Shown: positions 7,986 to 16,610 of the stretch, in pieces
Layout of the letters: each line of letters starts with the position of its first letter
Numbering within the stretch: position 1 is the stretch's first letter
Assembly (NCBI GenBank): GCA_016763285.1
Contig: JAESUC010000259.1
Coordinates: 1 to 40,970 of the forward strand
Direction: 5' to 3'
Length of the DNA: 40,970 nt
Origin: Pseudomonas sp.
GTDB lineage: Bacteria; Pseudomonadota; Gammaproteobacteria; Pseudomonadales; Pseudomonadaceae
The notes under the pieces: model-generated
Seen by the model: the letters and a program-made list of their open reading frames with translations, nothing else
The model's database searches: none
Told to the model about the DNA's origin: nothing
Program-made: the position numbers and the translations under genes

Positions 7986-8756
7986 ATGTCTCCGTTACTC
8001 ATAGGTGCCCTCGTCGCTGGCGGCGTCCTCCTTTTGCTCAGTATTGGTTTCATCAGTCACGGCCTGGAGCGCGCCCGCATCGAGAAGGCTCGCAGCATCG
8101 CCGAACTGACTGCGCGTCTGAAGGTATGCCGAACGATCAATGGCCAGTTGCCGGGTCAATACATGAGCCCGGAACTCAAGACATTGCTGATCGGCCTGGA
8201 AATCAGCCTGCTGGAAAAACTCACCCGTCTGGATCGCAAGGATGAACGGGCCCAGCAGATGCTTGAAAGCGCCCGGCAGGAGCTGAAGAAGCCCGAAGTC
8301 AACGTGGGCAACCCGCCGGTGAAGATGGAGAGCGAAGTGCAGGCCAAGGATGCCCGGCTGATGCTCGAGAACCTGCATTCGCTGCTCAAGCAGGCTCACA
8401 AGGAGCGCATGATCGACCAGTTGACCATGCAGCAATGGTCCGAGCAGATACGCCAGTACCTGTTCGCCACCTCCCTGGAGGTGTTCGAAGTACTGGCGAG
8501 ACAGGGCATGCGCCAGGGCAAGCCACGGGTCGCCAAGCTGCAGTACGAACGCGCCATCGCCTATCTGCATCAACAGAACGACCCCACGCTGGCCAGCCAG
8601 ATACTGCGTTTCAAGGAGTTGCTCAAACAGGCCGCCGCTGCCACCGTTCGCAGTGAACAGGCAACCAGTGCCGACTCCAGCGAGCTCAGCGCCGGTCTGC
8701 AGGAGCTGGAACAATCCGATGAAGAATGGAAAAAGAAGGCCGTTTACGACGACTGA
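7986..8756 (+). CDS. membrane-anchored hypothetical protein with helical cytoplasmic body
   Basis: A 256-residue protein with no enzyme motif that I recognise. The start at 7986 (MSPLLIGAL) is preferred over an in-frame codon 60 nt upstream because a purine-rich site (AAGAGAGA) lies at the right distance and the hydrophobic anchor then begins at residue 4. Residues 4-25 form one transmembrane segment. The rest is charged and helix-rich, with heptad-like stretches (residues 50-180) and a Glu/Ser-rich end (ELEQSDEEWKKK), and faces the cytoplasm if the anchor is type III. Its position before GST, the DUF815 ATPase and sagS matches the PA2820 region of P. aeruginosa, so it is a conserved pseudomonad gene of unknown function. 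Confidence 0.8.
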   Translation: MSPLLIGALVAGGVLLLLSIGFISHGLERARIEKARSIAELTARLKVCRTINGQLPGQYMSPELKTLLIGLEISLLEKLTRLDRKDERAQQMLESARQELKKPEVNVGNPPVKMESEVQAKDARLMLENLHSLLKQAHKERMIDQLTMQQWSEQIRQYLFATSLEVFEVLARQGMRQGKPRVAKLQYERAIAYLHQQNDPTLASQILRFKELLKQAAAATVRSEQATSADSSELSAGLQELEQSDEEWKKKAVYDD

Positions 8757-8780
8757 ACCGGCTGCACTGTCACTCCCCCA

Positions 8781-8801
8781 GGGGCCATCATCGGCCCCTT
8801 T
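8781..8801 (+). terminator. hairpin between the membrane protein and GST genes
   Basis: GGGGCC (8781-8786) and GGCCCC (8793-8798) form a perfect 6-bp stem with a 6-nt loop, followed by only three T. It sits 24 nt after the preceding stop codon. The U-tract is too short for a confident intrinsic terminator, so it may act as an attenuator or as a stabilising 3' stem. Confidence 0.4.
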
Positions 8802-8819
8802 ACCCGCTTGGATGACCCC

Positions 8820-9476
8820 ATGGCTTTGACCTTATACGGCGCAATACTCTCTCCCTTTGTGCGCAAGATCCGCATCCAGCTGGCGGAGCAGGCGATCCCC
8901 CACGAACACGTCATCGTGGCGCCGTTGCGCCAACCCGAGTGGTATTTCGACATCAGCCCACTGGGCCGTATCCCGGCCATTCAGGATGGAGAGCTGAAAC
9001 TGGCTGACTCGGCAGTGATCGCCCAGTACCTGCAAGACACCTACGGCGGTGCGTCGCTCTACGGCGAGACGCCAGCGGAGGCGGCGCGGGTCCGCTGGCT
9101 GGAGAAATATGCGGACTACGAGCTGGCCCCCTGGGCAACCTTCACGGTGTTTGCCCAGCGAATTCTAGAGCCGCTGAAAGGCAACCAGACCGACGAGCAG
9201 GCCGTGGCAAGGGCGCTCGAGGAATACCTGCCGCCACTCCTGGACTATCTCGATGGCGAACTGGGCGGCAAGGCATTCTTTCTCGGCGACCGCATGAGCC
9301 TGGCGGATATCGCCGTGACTTCGCAACTGATCAACATGGCTCACGTCGGCGAGTTGATCGACGAGGACCGCTGGCCCTGCCTGTCTTCGCTGCTGGCGCG
9401 GATGACCGCGCGTTCCAGCCTGAGCAGCCTGCTGCCGGCCGAGCATCAGCTGATTGCCAAGCTCAACAGCCACTAG
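8820..9476 (+). CDS. glutathione S-transferase family protein
   Basis: A 218-residue GST-fold protein. The thioredoxin-like N-terminal domain contains the active-site region GAILSPFVRK (Ser11), the cis-Pro loop SPLGRIPAI and the gamma-glutamyl-binding ADSAVIAQYL. The all-helical C-terminal domain contains the N-capping motif GDRMSLADIAV. ATG 8820 is preferred over a TTG at 8808 because residues before MALTLYG do not belong to the fold and a GGA lies 7 nt upstream of 8820. Such proteins conjugate glutathione to electrophiles or reduce peroxides; the substrate is unknown. The neighbourhood corresponds to PA2821 of P. aeruginosa. Confidence 0.88.
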   Translation: MALTLYGAILSPFVRKIRIQLAEQAIPHEHVIVAPLRQPEWYFDISPLGRIPAIQDGELKLADSAVIAQYLQDTYGGASLYGETPAEAARVRWLEKYADYELAPWATFTVFAQRILEPLKGNQTDEQAVARALEEYLPPLLDYLDGELGGKAFFLGDRMSLADIAVTSQLINMAHVGELIDEDRWPCLSSLLARMTARSSLSSLLPAEHQLIAKLNSH

Positions 9477-9520
9477 CAGCCCGTCGGACTAGAACAGGCC
9501 TGAGTCAGACAGGCTGCTAG
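9473..9520. terminator. inverted repeat containing both stop codons of a convergent pair
   Basis: The 9-bp arms CTAGCAGCC (9473-9481) and GGCTGCTAG (9512-9520) are exact reverse complements. The GST stop TAG is in the left arm and the stop of the opposing DUF815 gene is in the right arm. The loop contains a further GACT/AGTC pair and the palindrome CAGGCCTG. There is no T-run, so shared termination or 3'-end protection is inference. Confidence 0.4.
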
Positions 9521-10410
9521 TCGTGCTGCTCGAGTAGTCGGGCTCCCACCCAGGACCGGGCGAACTGATAGGCGCAGCGTCCGTTGCGGTTGCCCCGCGA
9601 CAGCGCCCAGCGCAACGCCTGCTGCTGCACGCTGGCAGACCACTGCCACTGCAGCTGATGGGCCCGGGCCAACTCGTTCAGCCAGTGCTGCACCACCTCC
9701 AGGTAATGTTCCTGGCTGAAGGGATAAAAAGACACCCAGAGGCCGAAGCGATCGGACAGGGCAATCTTCTCTTCGATGGCTTCGCCCGGATGCAGCTCGC
9801 CATCCACCATGCTTGCTCCCAGGTTGTCGCTGCGCTGCTCGGGCAGCAGGTGCCTGCGGTTGGAGGTGGCATAGAGCAACAGGTTCTCGGGCGCGGCTTC
9901 GACCGTGCCATCGAGCACCGTTTTCAGTGACTTGTAGGCACTGTCATCCGCCTCGAAGGCCAGATCATCGCAGAACAGCAGAAAGCGCCAGGGCTGGCCG
10001 GCGAGTTGAGCGACCAGGGCTGGCAGATGCAGCAGATCATTCTTGTCCATCTCGATCAGACGCAACCCGGCATCGGCATAGGTGTTCAGCAGCGCGCGCA
10101 CCAGCGACGACTTGCCGGTGCCCCGAGCGCCCCACAGCAGCGCATTGTTGGCCGGCAGGCCATGGACGAACTGTCGGGTATTGGCCTCAAGGGACTGCTT
10201 CTGGCGGTCGATACCCAGCAAGTCATCCAGCTGCATGTCCTGACTGGTCGCCAGCGGACGCAACCAGCCACCCTCCCCCTCGGGTACCCAGCGCGCTGCG
10301 GTCACCCCGTCCCAGTCAACCGGCTCTCGCCGACTGCCCAGGCCGCTGTCGAAGCGATCCACCAGTTGCAGGATGCGCTGCATGAATTGCTGGGGAGTGA
10401 TTTCTGCCAT
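9517..10410 (-). CDS. DUF815-type P-loop ATPase
   Basis: A 297-residue AAA-like ATP-binding protein of the DUF815 family. The P-loop GARGTGKS is at 94-101 and a Walker B-like hydrophobic strand FLLFCDDL at about 138-145. A sensor-1-like segment follows (LLLYATSNRRHLLPE), then DRFGLWVSFYPF and an arginine-rich C-terminus. ATG 10410 is chosen because GGAGG lies 7 nt upstream; longer in-frame starts have no ribosome site and overlap the sagS leader. It is divergent from sagS and convergent with GST. The biochemical role of the family is unknown. Confidence 0.85.
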   Translation of the reverse strand: MAEITPQQFMQRILQLVDRFDSGLGSRREPVDWDGVTAARWVPEGEGGWLRPLATSQDMQLDDLLGIDRQKQSLEANTRQFVHGLPANNALLWGARGTGKSSLVRALLNTYADAGLRLIEMDKNDLLHLPALVAQLAGQPWRFLLFCDDLAFEADDSAYKSLKTVLDGTVEAAPENLLLYATSNRRHLLPEQRSDNLGASMVDGELHPGEAIEEKIALSDRFGLWVSFYPFSQEHYLEVVQHWLNELARAHQLQWQWSASVQQQALRWALSRGNRNGRCAYQFARSWVGARLLEQHD

Positions 10411-10507
10411 ATCGGCCTCCAAATAACTGCACAATGCCATGCATGGAACGGACTCTCCAGCCAGAGTTGGGCTACCATTAGAGGCAGATGACTGTGGCAG
10501 GACGCTG

Positions 10508-12862
10508 ATGAACATCCGTTTTACCGATCGCCTCTCTTTCAAACAGACCCGCCTCGGGGTCCTCGCCGCCTTTATTCTCGGTTCCCTGCTGGGTCTGGTT
10601 CAGGTGATCGTCGACTACCGTGCGCAGAACGCCACGATAGACGAAGAGGTGCGCGCCCAGATCAACGTCAGTCTCGGGCCGGCTTCCCGCATTGCCTATA
10701 ATATCGACACCGAACTGGCGCTGGAACTGGTCAACGGCCTGCTCAAGGCACCCCCGGTAGTGCGTGCCGAGATCATCGATAACAACGCCATCGCCCTGGC
10801 CAGCGTCAGCCGACCCATGGCCAGCAGTCCCTACCGCCCGGTCAGTGACGCCCTGTTCGGACGCCGTCGGACCTACTCCCACCCGCTGTATGTCAACCAT
10901 GCGCCCAACGAGCTGCTCGGCTACCTGGTCATCGAGGTGGACACCTTCCACCAGGGGGCCAACTTCCTGCGCCGTGCCGGCCTCACCATGCTTTCCGGGT
11001 TCATCCTCAGCCTGATTCTGTCGCTGGTTCTGCTGGTCCTGTTCTACGGCATGCTGACCAAACCCCTGGTGCGCCTGATCGACGACCTGCTGAACATGAA
11101 AACCGGCGACGACGAGCGAAGGCGCCTGCCCTGCCCGGTGCAACACGAACGGGACGAAATCGGCGCCCTGGTGGAAGTGATCAATCGTCAATTGCAGAGT
11201 ATCGACGTCAACATGCGGCAGAAACTGCGCGCCGAGGAACGGTTGCGACAGTATCTGGAAGAGCTGGAAATCATCGTCGAAGCGCGTACCACCGAGCTGC
11301 AGGAAACCAATGCCCAGCTGCGTCGCTCGAACCGCGACCTGGAAAGCTCCCGGGAAGAAGCCCTGAGCATGGCGCGGGCCCGTTCCTCTTTCCTCGCCAG
11401 CATGAGCCACGAGATCCGCACGCCGATCAACGGCCTGCTGGGCATGATCGGGCTGACGCTCGACAGCCCACTGAACAACGAACAACGACAGCAACTGACC
11501 ATCGCCTACGACTCCGGCAAGGTGCTGGTAGAACTGCTTAATGACATCCTCGACCTGTCCAAGTTCGAAGCGGGAAAGCTGCAACTCGAGCAGATCCCCT
11601 TCGATCTCGGCGCCCTGCTGGAAGACACCGCCAGCCTGCTTTCGCAGAATGCCGGTAAACGCGAGGTCGAGCTGACCTGCCGGATCGACCCCCTGGTACC
11701 GGGGCTGGTAACGGGGGATCCCACGCGCATTCGCCAGATCGTCAGCAACCTGCTGTCCAACGCTCTCAAGTTTACCGAGCAGGGCCATGTGCATCTGCGC
11801 CTGGATATCGAACCCACGCTGCTTGGCGGCCACCAGGCCAGGATCACCGTGCGCGACACCGGTATCGGCATTCCCCAGGATGCCCTGCGCAGCATCTTCT
11901 CGCCGTTCACGCAGGCCGATGCGCAGATATCGCGGCGGTTCGGCGGGACCGGTCTGGGACTGGCCCTGTGCAAAAGCATGACCGATGCCATGGACGGCAA
12001 GCTGGAGGTGGAATCACGCTACGGCGAGGGCAGCACCTTCACCGTGACCCTGCCCATTGCGTTCCATCAGCATGAGCCCAACTATACCTATCCGCGGCCC
12101 TGCCGGGTGACGATCTGGAGCCGGACCGGCCGCTTGCAGGGGCAGGTACTGCTGGAGCTCTTGCGCCACTGGAAAATCGACTGTCAGCTGCACGAGTATG
12201 CGAACGACGACCTGCCAGGGGATGGCCTGGCGGACGCCGACCTCTGGCTGCTCGACAGTGCAGAACTTGCACGCCGCGTGGCCCGGGATCAGCCCGGCCT
12301 GCCCCGCCTGCTGGTGTGCCCCTATGCCGAGCAGCTCCCTGCCGACATCGCACGCGAAGCGGGCATCTGTGAACAGGTAGCCAGCCCACCACCCCGGGTA
12401 CGTCTGGCCCGGGCCATCGACCGCTGCATGGGTCTGGTCGACCCGGTGCCCGAAGCCGGCGCCAACGAGGCTGGCCCGACCGGCCAGCGCATACTGCTGG
12501 TCGAGGACAACAGCGTCAATCAACTGGTAGCGCGGGGCATGCTGACACGCCTGGGTTACGAGGTGGAAATCGCCGAACAGGGCGAAGCTGCACTGGCCCG
12601 CCTGGAGAGAGAAGAGTTCGATCTGGTGCTGATGGACTGCAACATGCCGGTCATGGACGGCTACGAAACCAGCCGGCGCATGCGTGCCGATCCACGTTGG
12701 CAGACCATCCCGATCATCGCGCTCACGGCCAACGCCTTGCACGAGGACCGCCAGCGCTGCGAAGAGGCCGGCATGAACGACTACCTGGCCAAACCGTTCA
12801 AGCGTGAAGACTTGCAGGCCCTGATGAGCAAGTGGCTGGAGCCCCCGACGGACCCGGACTGA
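10508..12862 (+). CDS. sagS: SagS-like hybrid sensor histidine kinase
   Basis: A 784-residue hybrid kinase; P. aeruginosa SagS is 786 residues. TM1 (about 16-35) and TM2 (about 158-181) flank a periplasmic sensor domain. A HAMP-like linker (182-235) and a coiled coil (236-290) follow. The HisKA domain has His301 in SMSHEIRTP. The HATPase has N, G1 and G2 boxes (NLLSNALKF, RDTGIGI, GGTGLGLAL). A degenerate receiver-like stretch (about 530-640) precedes a true receiver domain (661-780) with phospho-acceptor Asp710 and Lys in AKPFKRED. SagS passes signals through HptB and controls motile-to-sessile switching and biofilm tolerance in P. aeruginosa. Flanking genes on both sides match that locus, so the name is well supported. 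The ATG at 10508 removes non-homologous upstream residues. Confidence 0.92.
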   Translation: MNIRFTDRLSFKQTRLGVLAAFILGSLLGLVQVIVDYRAQNATIDEEVRAQINVSLGPASRIAYNIDTELALELVNGLLKAPPVVRAEIIDNNAIALASVSRPMASSPYRPVSDALFGRRRTYSHPLYVNHAPNELLGYLVIEVDTFHQGANFLRRAGLTMLSGFILSLILSLVLLVLFYGMLTKPLVRLIDDLLNMKTGDDERRRLPCPVQHERDEIGALVEVINRQLQSIDVNMRQKLRAEERLRQYLEELEIIVEARTTELQETNAQLRRSNRDLESSREEALSMARARSSFLASMSHEIRTPINGLLGMIGLTLDSPLNNEQRQQLTIAYDSGKVLVELLNDILDLSKFEAGKLQLEQIPFDLGALLEDTASLLSQNAGKREVELTCRIDPLVPGLVTGDPTRIRQIVSNLLSNALKFTEQGHVHLRLDIEPTLLGGHQARITVRDTGIGIPQDALRSIFSPFTQADAQISRRFGGTGLGLALCKSMTDAMDGKLEVESRYGEGSTFTVTLPIAFHQHEPNYTYPRPCRVTIWSRTGRLQGQVLLELLRHWKIDCQLHEYANDDLPGDGLADADLWLLDSAELARRVARDQPGLPRLLVCPYAEQLPADIAREAGICEQVASPPPRVRLARAIDRCMGLVDPVPEAGANEAGPTGQRILLVEDNSVNQLVARGMLTRLGYEVEIAEQGEAALARLEREEFDLVLMDCNMPVMDGYETSRRMRADPRWQTIPIIALTANALHEDRQRCEEAGMNDYLAKPFKREDLQALMSKWLEPPTDPD

Positions 12863-12875
12863 CCGCTGTCAGTCC
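12856..12875. terminator. perfect hairpin across the sagS/peroxidase convergent stops
   Basis: GGACTGAC (12856-12863), loop CGCT, GTCAGTCC (12868-12875). The 8-bp stem includes the sagS TGA (12860-12862) and the opposing TCA stop (12869-12871); the intergenic gap is 6 bp. Neither strand shows a T-run. Probably a shared 3'-end stem; efficiency as a terminator is unproven. Confidence 0.45.
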
Positions 12876-13378
12876 AGCAGCGCCTGGATATCGCGAGCGA
12901 TATCCGCCGGTGTCGTAGCCGGCGCGTAACGCCCCACCACATTACCCTGGCCATCAATCAGAAACTTGGTGAAATTCCACTTGATACCCTGACTGCCGAG
13001 CAGACCCGGGGCCTCGCTCTTGAGCCGCTTGAACAAAGGATGCGCATCGCTGCCATTGACCTCGACCTTGGCAAACATCGGAAAGCTGACGCTGTAACTG
13101 GTTTCGCAGAACTCGGCGATCTGCGCCTCGTCTCCGGGCTCCTGACCGCCGAACTGATTGCATGGAAATCCGGCCACCTGCAGGCCCTTGTCCCGATACT
13201 CTTGCCACAGGGCCTCCAGCCCCTTGTACTGCGGCGTGAAACCGCACTTGCTGGCGGTATTGACCACCAGAAACGCCTTGCCGCCCAGCGCGCCGAGGGT
13301 GGTCTGCTGATGGTCGATGGTGCTGACCGGGATGTCGAGTACCGGCTCGCTGCCGGTACTGCCTGCTGAATCTGTCAT
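12869..13378 (-). CDS. glutathione/thioredoxin peroxidase (GPx family)
   Basis: A 169-residue thiol peroxidase. The peroxidatic residue is Cys45 (NTASKCGFTPQY) rather than selenocysteine, Gln79 lies in FPCNQFGGQEPG, and Trp134-Asn135 in KWNFTKFL completes the tetrad. Cys91 (FCETSY) is at the resolving-cysteine position of thioredoxin-dependent GPx enzymes, so thioredoxin may be the physiological reductant. It reduces hydrogen and organic peroxides in the cytoplasm. AGGAG precedes the ATG. It lies 23 nt downstream of msrB on the same strand, forming an oxidative-stress pair equivalent to PA2826-PA2827. Confidence 0.92.
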   Translation of the reverse strand: MTDSAGSTGSEPVLDIPVSTIDHQQTTLGALGGKAFLVVNTASKCGFTPQYKGLEALWQEYRDKGLQVAGFPCNQFGGQEPGDEAQIAEFCETSYSVSFPMFAKVEVNGSDAHPLFKRLKSEAPGLLGSQGIKWNFTKFLIDGQGNVVGRYAPATTPADIARDIQALLD

Positions 13379-13401
13379 GGGTCACTCCTGTGGGGTGGGC
13401 A

Positions 13402-13797
13402 TCAGGCCCGTGGCTCGAGTCGCAGGGCAACCGAGTTGATGCAATAGCGCAGACCGGTAGGTGGCGGCCCGTCCGGAAACACATGACCCAGATGCGAGTC
13501 ACAGCGGCTGCACAGCACCTCGGTACGATGCATGCCATGACTGAAGTCCTCGACCTCGGTGACCACCTCGTCGTTGACCGGCGCGTAATAGCTGGGCCAG
13601 CCACATCCGGCATCAAATTGGGTGTCGGTATCGAACAGCTCGGCATCGCAGGCGATGCAGTGATAGCGGCCCGGGGTGGTGTTGGCGTAGTAGGCGCCGG
13701 TGAACGGGCGCTCGGTGCCCTTGAGCCGGCATACCTGGTACTGGTTGGCGTCCAGTTGCTCGCGCCAGGCCTCTTCGCTCTTGGTGATCTTGTTCAT
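13402..13797 (-). CDS. msrB: peptide-methionine (R)-S-oxide reductase MsrB
   Basis: A 131-residue MsrB. Zinc ligands are two CxxC pairs (Cys47/Cys50 in CIAC and Cys96/Cys99 in CSRC). The catalytic Cys119 is in RYCINS and the second redox Cys65 is in [15 protein letters not shown] and [10 protein letters not shown] are family signatures. It repairs the R form of methionine sulfoxide in proteins using thioredoxin. It is transcribed first, followed by the peroxidase gene, from a promoter in the 99-bp gap shared with divergent alaA. Confidence 0.95.
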   Translation of the reverse strand: MNKITKSEEAWREQLDANQYQVCRLKGTERPFTGAYYANTTPGRYHCIACDAELFDTDTQFDAGCGWPSYYAPVNDEVVTEVEDFSHGMHRTEVLCSRCDSHLGHVFPDGPPPTGLRYCINSVALRLEPRA

Positions 13798-13896
13798 GTC
13801 TACTCCTCAGGAGGTCGATAACGGACTTTCCCAGTCAGGTCCGCACAACGTATGATGCGGGTTTTACGCCCATTCGCACAGCCCCAGGAAAGCACC

Positions 13897-15108
13897 ATGC
13901 AGGTTAGCAAATCGCACAAGTTGGCCAATGTCTGTTACGACATCCGCGGGCCCGTTCTGCGTCACGCCAAGCGTCTAGAAGAGGAAGGCCACCGGATTCT
14001 CAAACTGAACATCGGCAATCCTGCACCGTTCGGCTTCGAGGCGCCCGAGGAGATCCTCCAGGACGTGATTCTCAACCTGTCCACCGCGCAGGGCTACAGC
14101 GACTCCAAGGGGCTTTTCTCCGCACGCAAGGCGGTGATGCATTACACCCAGACCAAGAATATTCCCAATGTGAACATCGAGGATATCTACCTGGGCAATG
14201 GTGTATCCGAGCTTATCGTGATGGCGATGCAGGCGCTGCTCAATAATGGTGACGAGGTATTAATACCCGCTCCCGACTACCCGCTATGGACCGCCGCCGT
14301 GAGCCTGTCGGGCGGCAAGGCAGTGCACTACCTGTGCGACGAAGAGGCCGACTGGTATCCGGATATAGACGACATTCGCAGCAAGATCACGCCCAACACC
14401 CGGGCCATCGTCGTGATCAACCCGAACAACCCGACCGGGGCGGTCTATTCGCGCGATATGCTCGAGCAACTGGCCCAGGTGGCCCGCGAGCACAACCTGA
14501 TCATGTTTGCCGACGAGATCTACGACAAGATCCTGTATGACGGGGTGGAACACGACTCCATCGCCGCCGTGGCTCCGGACCTGCTGTGCCTGACGTTCAA
14601 CGGCCTGTCCAAGTCCTATCGCATCGCCGGCTTTCGCTCCGGCTGGCTGATCATCAGCGGCGCCAAGCACAAGGCGCAGAGCTATATCGAAGGTCTGGAT
14701 ATCCTTGCCTCGATGCGTCTGTGCGCCAACGTGCCGGCGCAGCATGCGATCCAGACTGCGCTGGGCGGCTACCAGAGCATCAATGACCTGATCCTGCCGG
14801 GTGGCCGACTGCTGGAACAGCGCGACATCGCCTGGGAGCTGCTCAACGAGATTCCTGGTGTCAGTTGCACCAAGCCCAAGGGCGCGCTCTACCTGTTTCC
14901 GAAACTCGATCCCAAGGTCTATCCGATCCATAACGACGAGAAGATGGTGCTCGACCTGCTGCTGCAGGAAAAGATCCTGATCGTACAGGGCACAGCCTTC
15001 AACTGGCCCTGGCCGGACCATTTCCGCATCGTCTCGCTGCCGCGCAAGGATGATCTGGAAATGGCCATCGGCCGGATCGGCCGGTTTCTCAAGCACTACC
15101 GGCAGTAA
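13897..15108 (+). CDS. alaA: alanine-synthesising aminotransferase AlaA
   Basis: A 403-residue class I aminotransferase, nearly collinear with E. coli AlaA (405 residues), including LANVCYDIRGPVL at the N-terminus and NWPWPDHFRIV near the C-terminus. The PLP-binding lysine is Lys239 in NGLSKSYR; NPNNPTGAVYS and ADEIYDKILYD contain cofactor-contacting Asn and Asp. It transfers an amino group from glutamate to pyruvate to form alanine. ATG 13897 follows AGGA at a suitable distance; an earlier in-frame start adds residues absent from the family. It is divergent from msrB and followed 25 nt later by a small hypothetical gene. Confidence 0.95.
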   Translation: MQVSKSHKLANVCYDIRGPVLRHAKRLEEEGHRILKLNIGNPAPFGFEAPEEILQDVILNLSTAQGYSDSKGLFSARKAVMHYTQTKNIPNVNIEDIYLGNGVSELIVMAMQALLNNGDEVLIPAPDYPLWTAAVSLSGGKAVHYLCDEEADWYPDIDDIRSKITPNTRAIVVINPNNPTGAVYSRDMLEQLAQVAREHNLIMFADEIYDKILYDGVEHDSIAAVAPDLLCLTFNGLSKSYRIAGFRSGWLIISGAKHKAQSYIEGLDILASMRLCANVPAQHAIQTALGGYQSINDLILPGGRLLEQRDIAWELLNEIPGVSCTKPKGALYLFPKLDPKVYPIHNDEKMVLDLLLQEKILIVQGTAFNWPWPDHFRIVSLPRKDDLEMAIGRIGRFLKHYRQ

Positions 15109-15133
15109 CAGCCTGCCCCCAGCGGAGACGGAC

Positions 15134-15580
15134 GTGGCCGACCTGCATATCGATGATTTCTATCATGACGTTGCCGGGATACTGCTGGCGCTGTATGGCA
15201 GTTTCCCGCGGCCGTCCACGCTGTTTGTCGCCGACCTGATCGGTGGGCACGAGCCCGATGCCTTTGGCGTGCCGGCACCGCGGCACCAGGCGTGCTTCAG
15301 CGCCATGCTCTGGCTGGCCGAGGAAGGCTTTTTGCGCTACACGGATGTGATACGTCAGGAAGCCATTGACCAGTGCTGCCTGACCGAGCGCGCCTTTGTG
15401 CTGCTGAGCAGCCCGCTGGAAAGCCGGGTCGATTCCGGTCTGCCGGCCACCGTCGCACGCCAGCGGGCCACCCTGGCCCAGCAACTGCGTGATGCGAGGG
15501 CCAGCGGGTCCTCCATCCAGCTGGTGGAAACCGCCCACCTGTGCTTTATCAGACGGCCGGTCCAGGGCGCGCAGGGTTAA
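15134..15580 (+). CDS. conserved hypothetical protein downstream of alaA
   Basis: A 148-residue protein without a recognised catalytic motif. I place the start at a GTG (15134) because GGAG lies 6 nt upstream and the predicted domain begins there; an earlier in-frame ATG lies inside alaA and lacks a ribosome site. The protein is mixed alpha/beta with no signal peptide or membrane segment. The middle reads like a winged-helix fold (ACFSAMLWLAEEGFLRYTDVIRQEAIDQCCLTERAF), but this is weak. It corresponds in position to PA2829 of P. aeruginosa. Probably co-transcribed with alaA. Function unknown. Confidence 0.75.
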   Translation: MADLHIDDFYHDVAGILLALYGSFPRPSTLFVADLIGGHEPDAFGVPAPRHQACFSAMLWLAEEGFLRYTDVIRQEAIDQCCLTERAFVLLSSPLESRVDSGLPATVARQRATLAQQLRDARASGSSIQLVETAHLCFIRRPVQGAQG

Positions 15581-15603
15581 CACGATTTGCAACAGACGGC
15601 CTA

Positions 15604-15630
15604 TTGAAAGCCGCAAAAAAACACCCATTA
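15604..15630 (+). promoter_or_regulatory. sigma-32-type heat-shock promoter of htpX
   Basis: A TTGAAA core (15604-15609) is followed after 13 bp by ACCCATTA (15623-15630), close to the sigma-32 pattern CTTGAAA-N13/14-CCCCATNT. It lies about 85-110 bp before the htpX start, in the gap after the preceding gene. htpX is heat- and envelope-stress-inducible in E. coli, so the match makes biological sense. Confidence 0.55.
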
Positions 15631-15712
15631 TTATCGCTCGAATCCCGGGTAATCGCCGTCGTGGGAAGACGCTGGCGCCTACCCATATGATCCTCTGAGG
15701 AGACTGCAGTCC

Positions 15713-16600
15713 ATGATGCGCATTGTTCTTTTTCTGGCGACCAACCTCGGCATCCTGCTGGTCGCGAGCATCACGCTCAGCCTGCTGGGCGTAGGTACTT
15801 TCGACGCTGCCGGCGGTATCGACATGACCGGCATGCTGATTTTCTGCGCCCTGTTCGGCTTTGGTGGCGCCTTCGTCTCCCTGTTTCTGTCCAAGTGGAT
15901 GGCCAAGCGCGGCACCGGCGCGCGGGTTATTGAAACCCCGCAGAACCGCCAGGAGCAATGGCTGGTCGACACCGTCGCGGCGCTGGCCAAGCAGGCCAAT
16001 ATCGGCATGCCGGAGGTGGCGATTTTCCCGTCACGGGCGCCGAACGCATTCGCCACCGGCTGGAATCGCAATGCTTCGCTGGTGGCTGTCTCCCAGGGCA
16101 TGCTCGAGCGCTTCAGCCCCAATGAAGTGAAGGCTGTCATGGCCCACGAGATCGGCCACGTGGCCAATGGCGACATGGTGACCCTGACCCTGATCCAGGG
16201 TGTGGTAAACACCTTCGTCATGTTCTTCGCCAGGATCATCGGCAGCTTTGTCGACCGGGTGATCTTCAAGAATGAGGGCGGTCCCGGTTTCGGCTTCATC
16301 ATCGCAACCATCTTTGCCGAGATCATCCTGGGCATTCTGGCCAGCATTATCGTCATGTGGTTCTCGCGCCAGCGCGAATTCCGCGCCGATGCCGCTGCAG
16401 CGCAACTGGCCGGGGCCGGTAACATGATTGCCGCGCTGGAGCACCTGCGCTCGGAACAGGGCGTACCGGTGGAATTGCCCGGCGAAATGACCGCATTCGG
16501 CATCAACGGCGGCGTGCGCAAGGGCCTGGCTGCACTGCTGATGACCCACCCGCCGCTGGAAGAACGGATTGCTGCGTTGAAGACGGCCGGCTTTCGGTAA
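15713..16600 (+). CDS. htpX: membrane zinc metalloprotease HtpX
   Basis: A 295-residue M48 protease, the usual length. Two N-terminal transmembrane segments (about 4-26 and 38-60) precede the zinc motif HEIGH (His145, Glu146, His149). Two further hydrophobic segments follow (about 160-180 and 198-222), and the third ligand region is QREFRADAAAA. HtpX degrades misfolded inner-membrane proteins and cooperates with FtsH. The first ATG of an ATG-ATG pair (15713) is used because the family begins MMRI; AGGAG lies upstream. A sigma-32-type promoter precedes it and a strong bidirectional terminator follows. Confidence 0.95.
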   Translation: MMRIVLFLATNLGILLVASITLSLLGVGTFDAAGGIDMTGMLIFCALFGFGGAFVSLFLSKWMAKRGTGARVIETPQNRQEQWLVDTVAALAKQANIGMPEVAIFPSRAPNAFATGWNRNASLVAVSQGMLERFSPNEVKAVMAHEIGHVANGDMVTLTLIQGVVNTFVMFFARIIGSFVDRVIFKNEGGPGFGFIIATIFAEIILGILASIIVMWFSRQREFRADAAAAQLAGAGNMIAALEHLRSEQGVPVELPGEMTAFGINGGVRKGLAALLMTHPPLEERIAALKTAGFR

Positions 16601-16610
16601 AACCCAGCTA

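Noticed and set aside
10478-11833. 451-codon open frame antisense to sagS
   Set aside because: Gln/His-rich shadow opposite a complete hybrid kinase.
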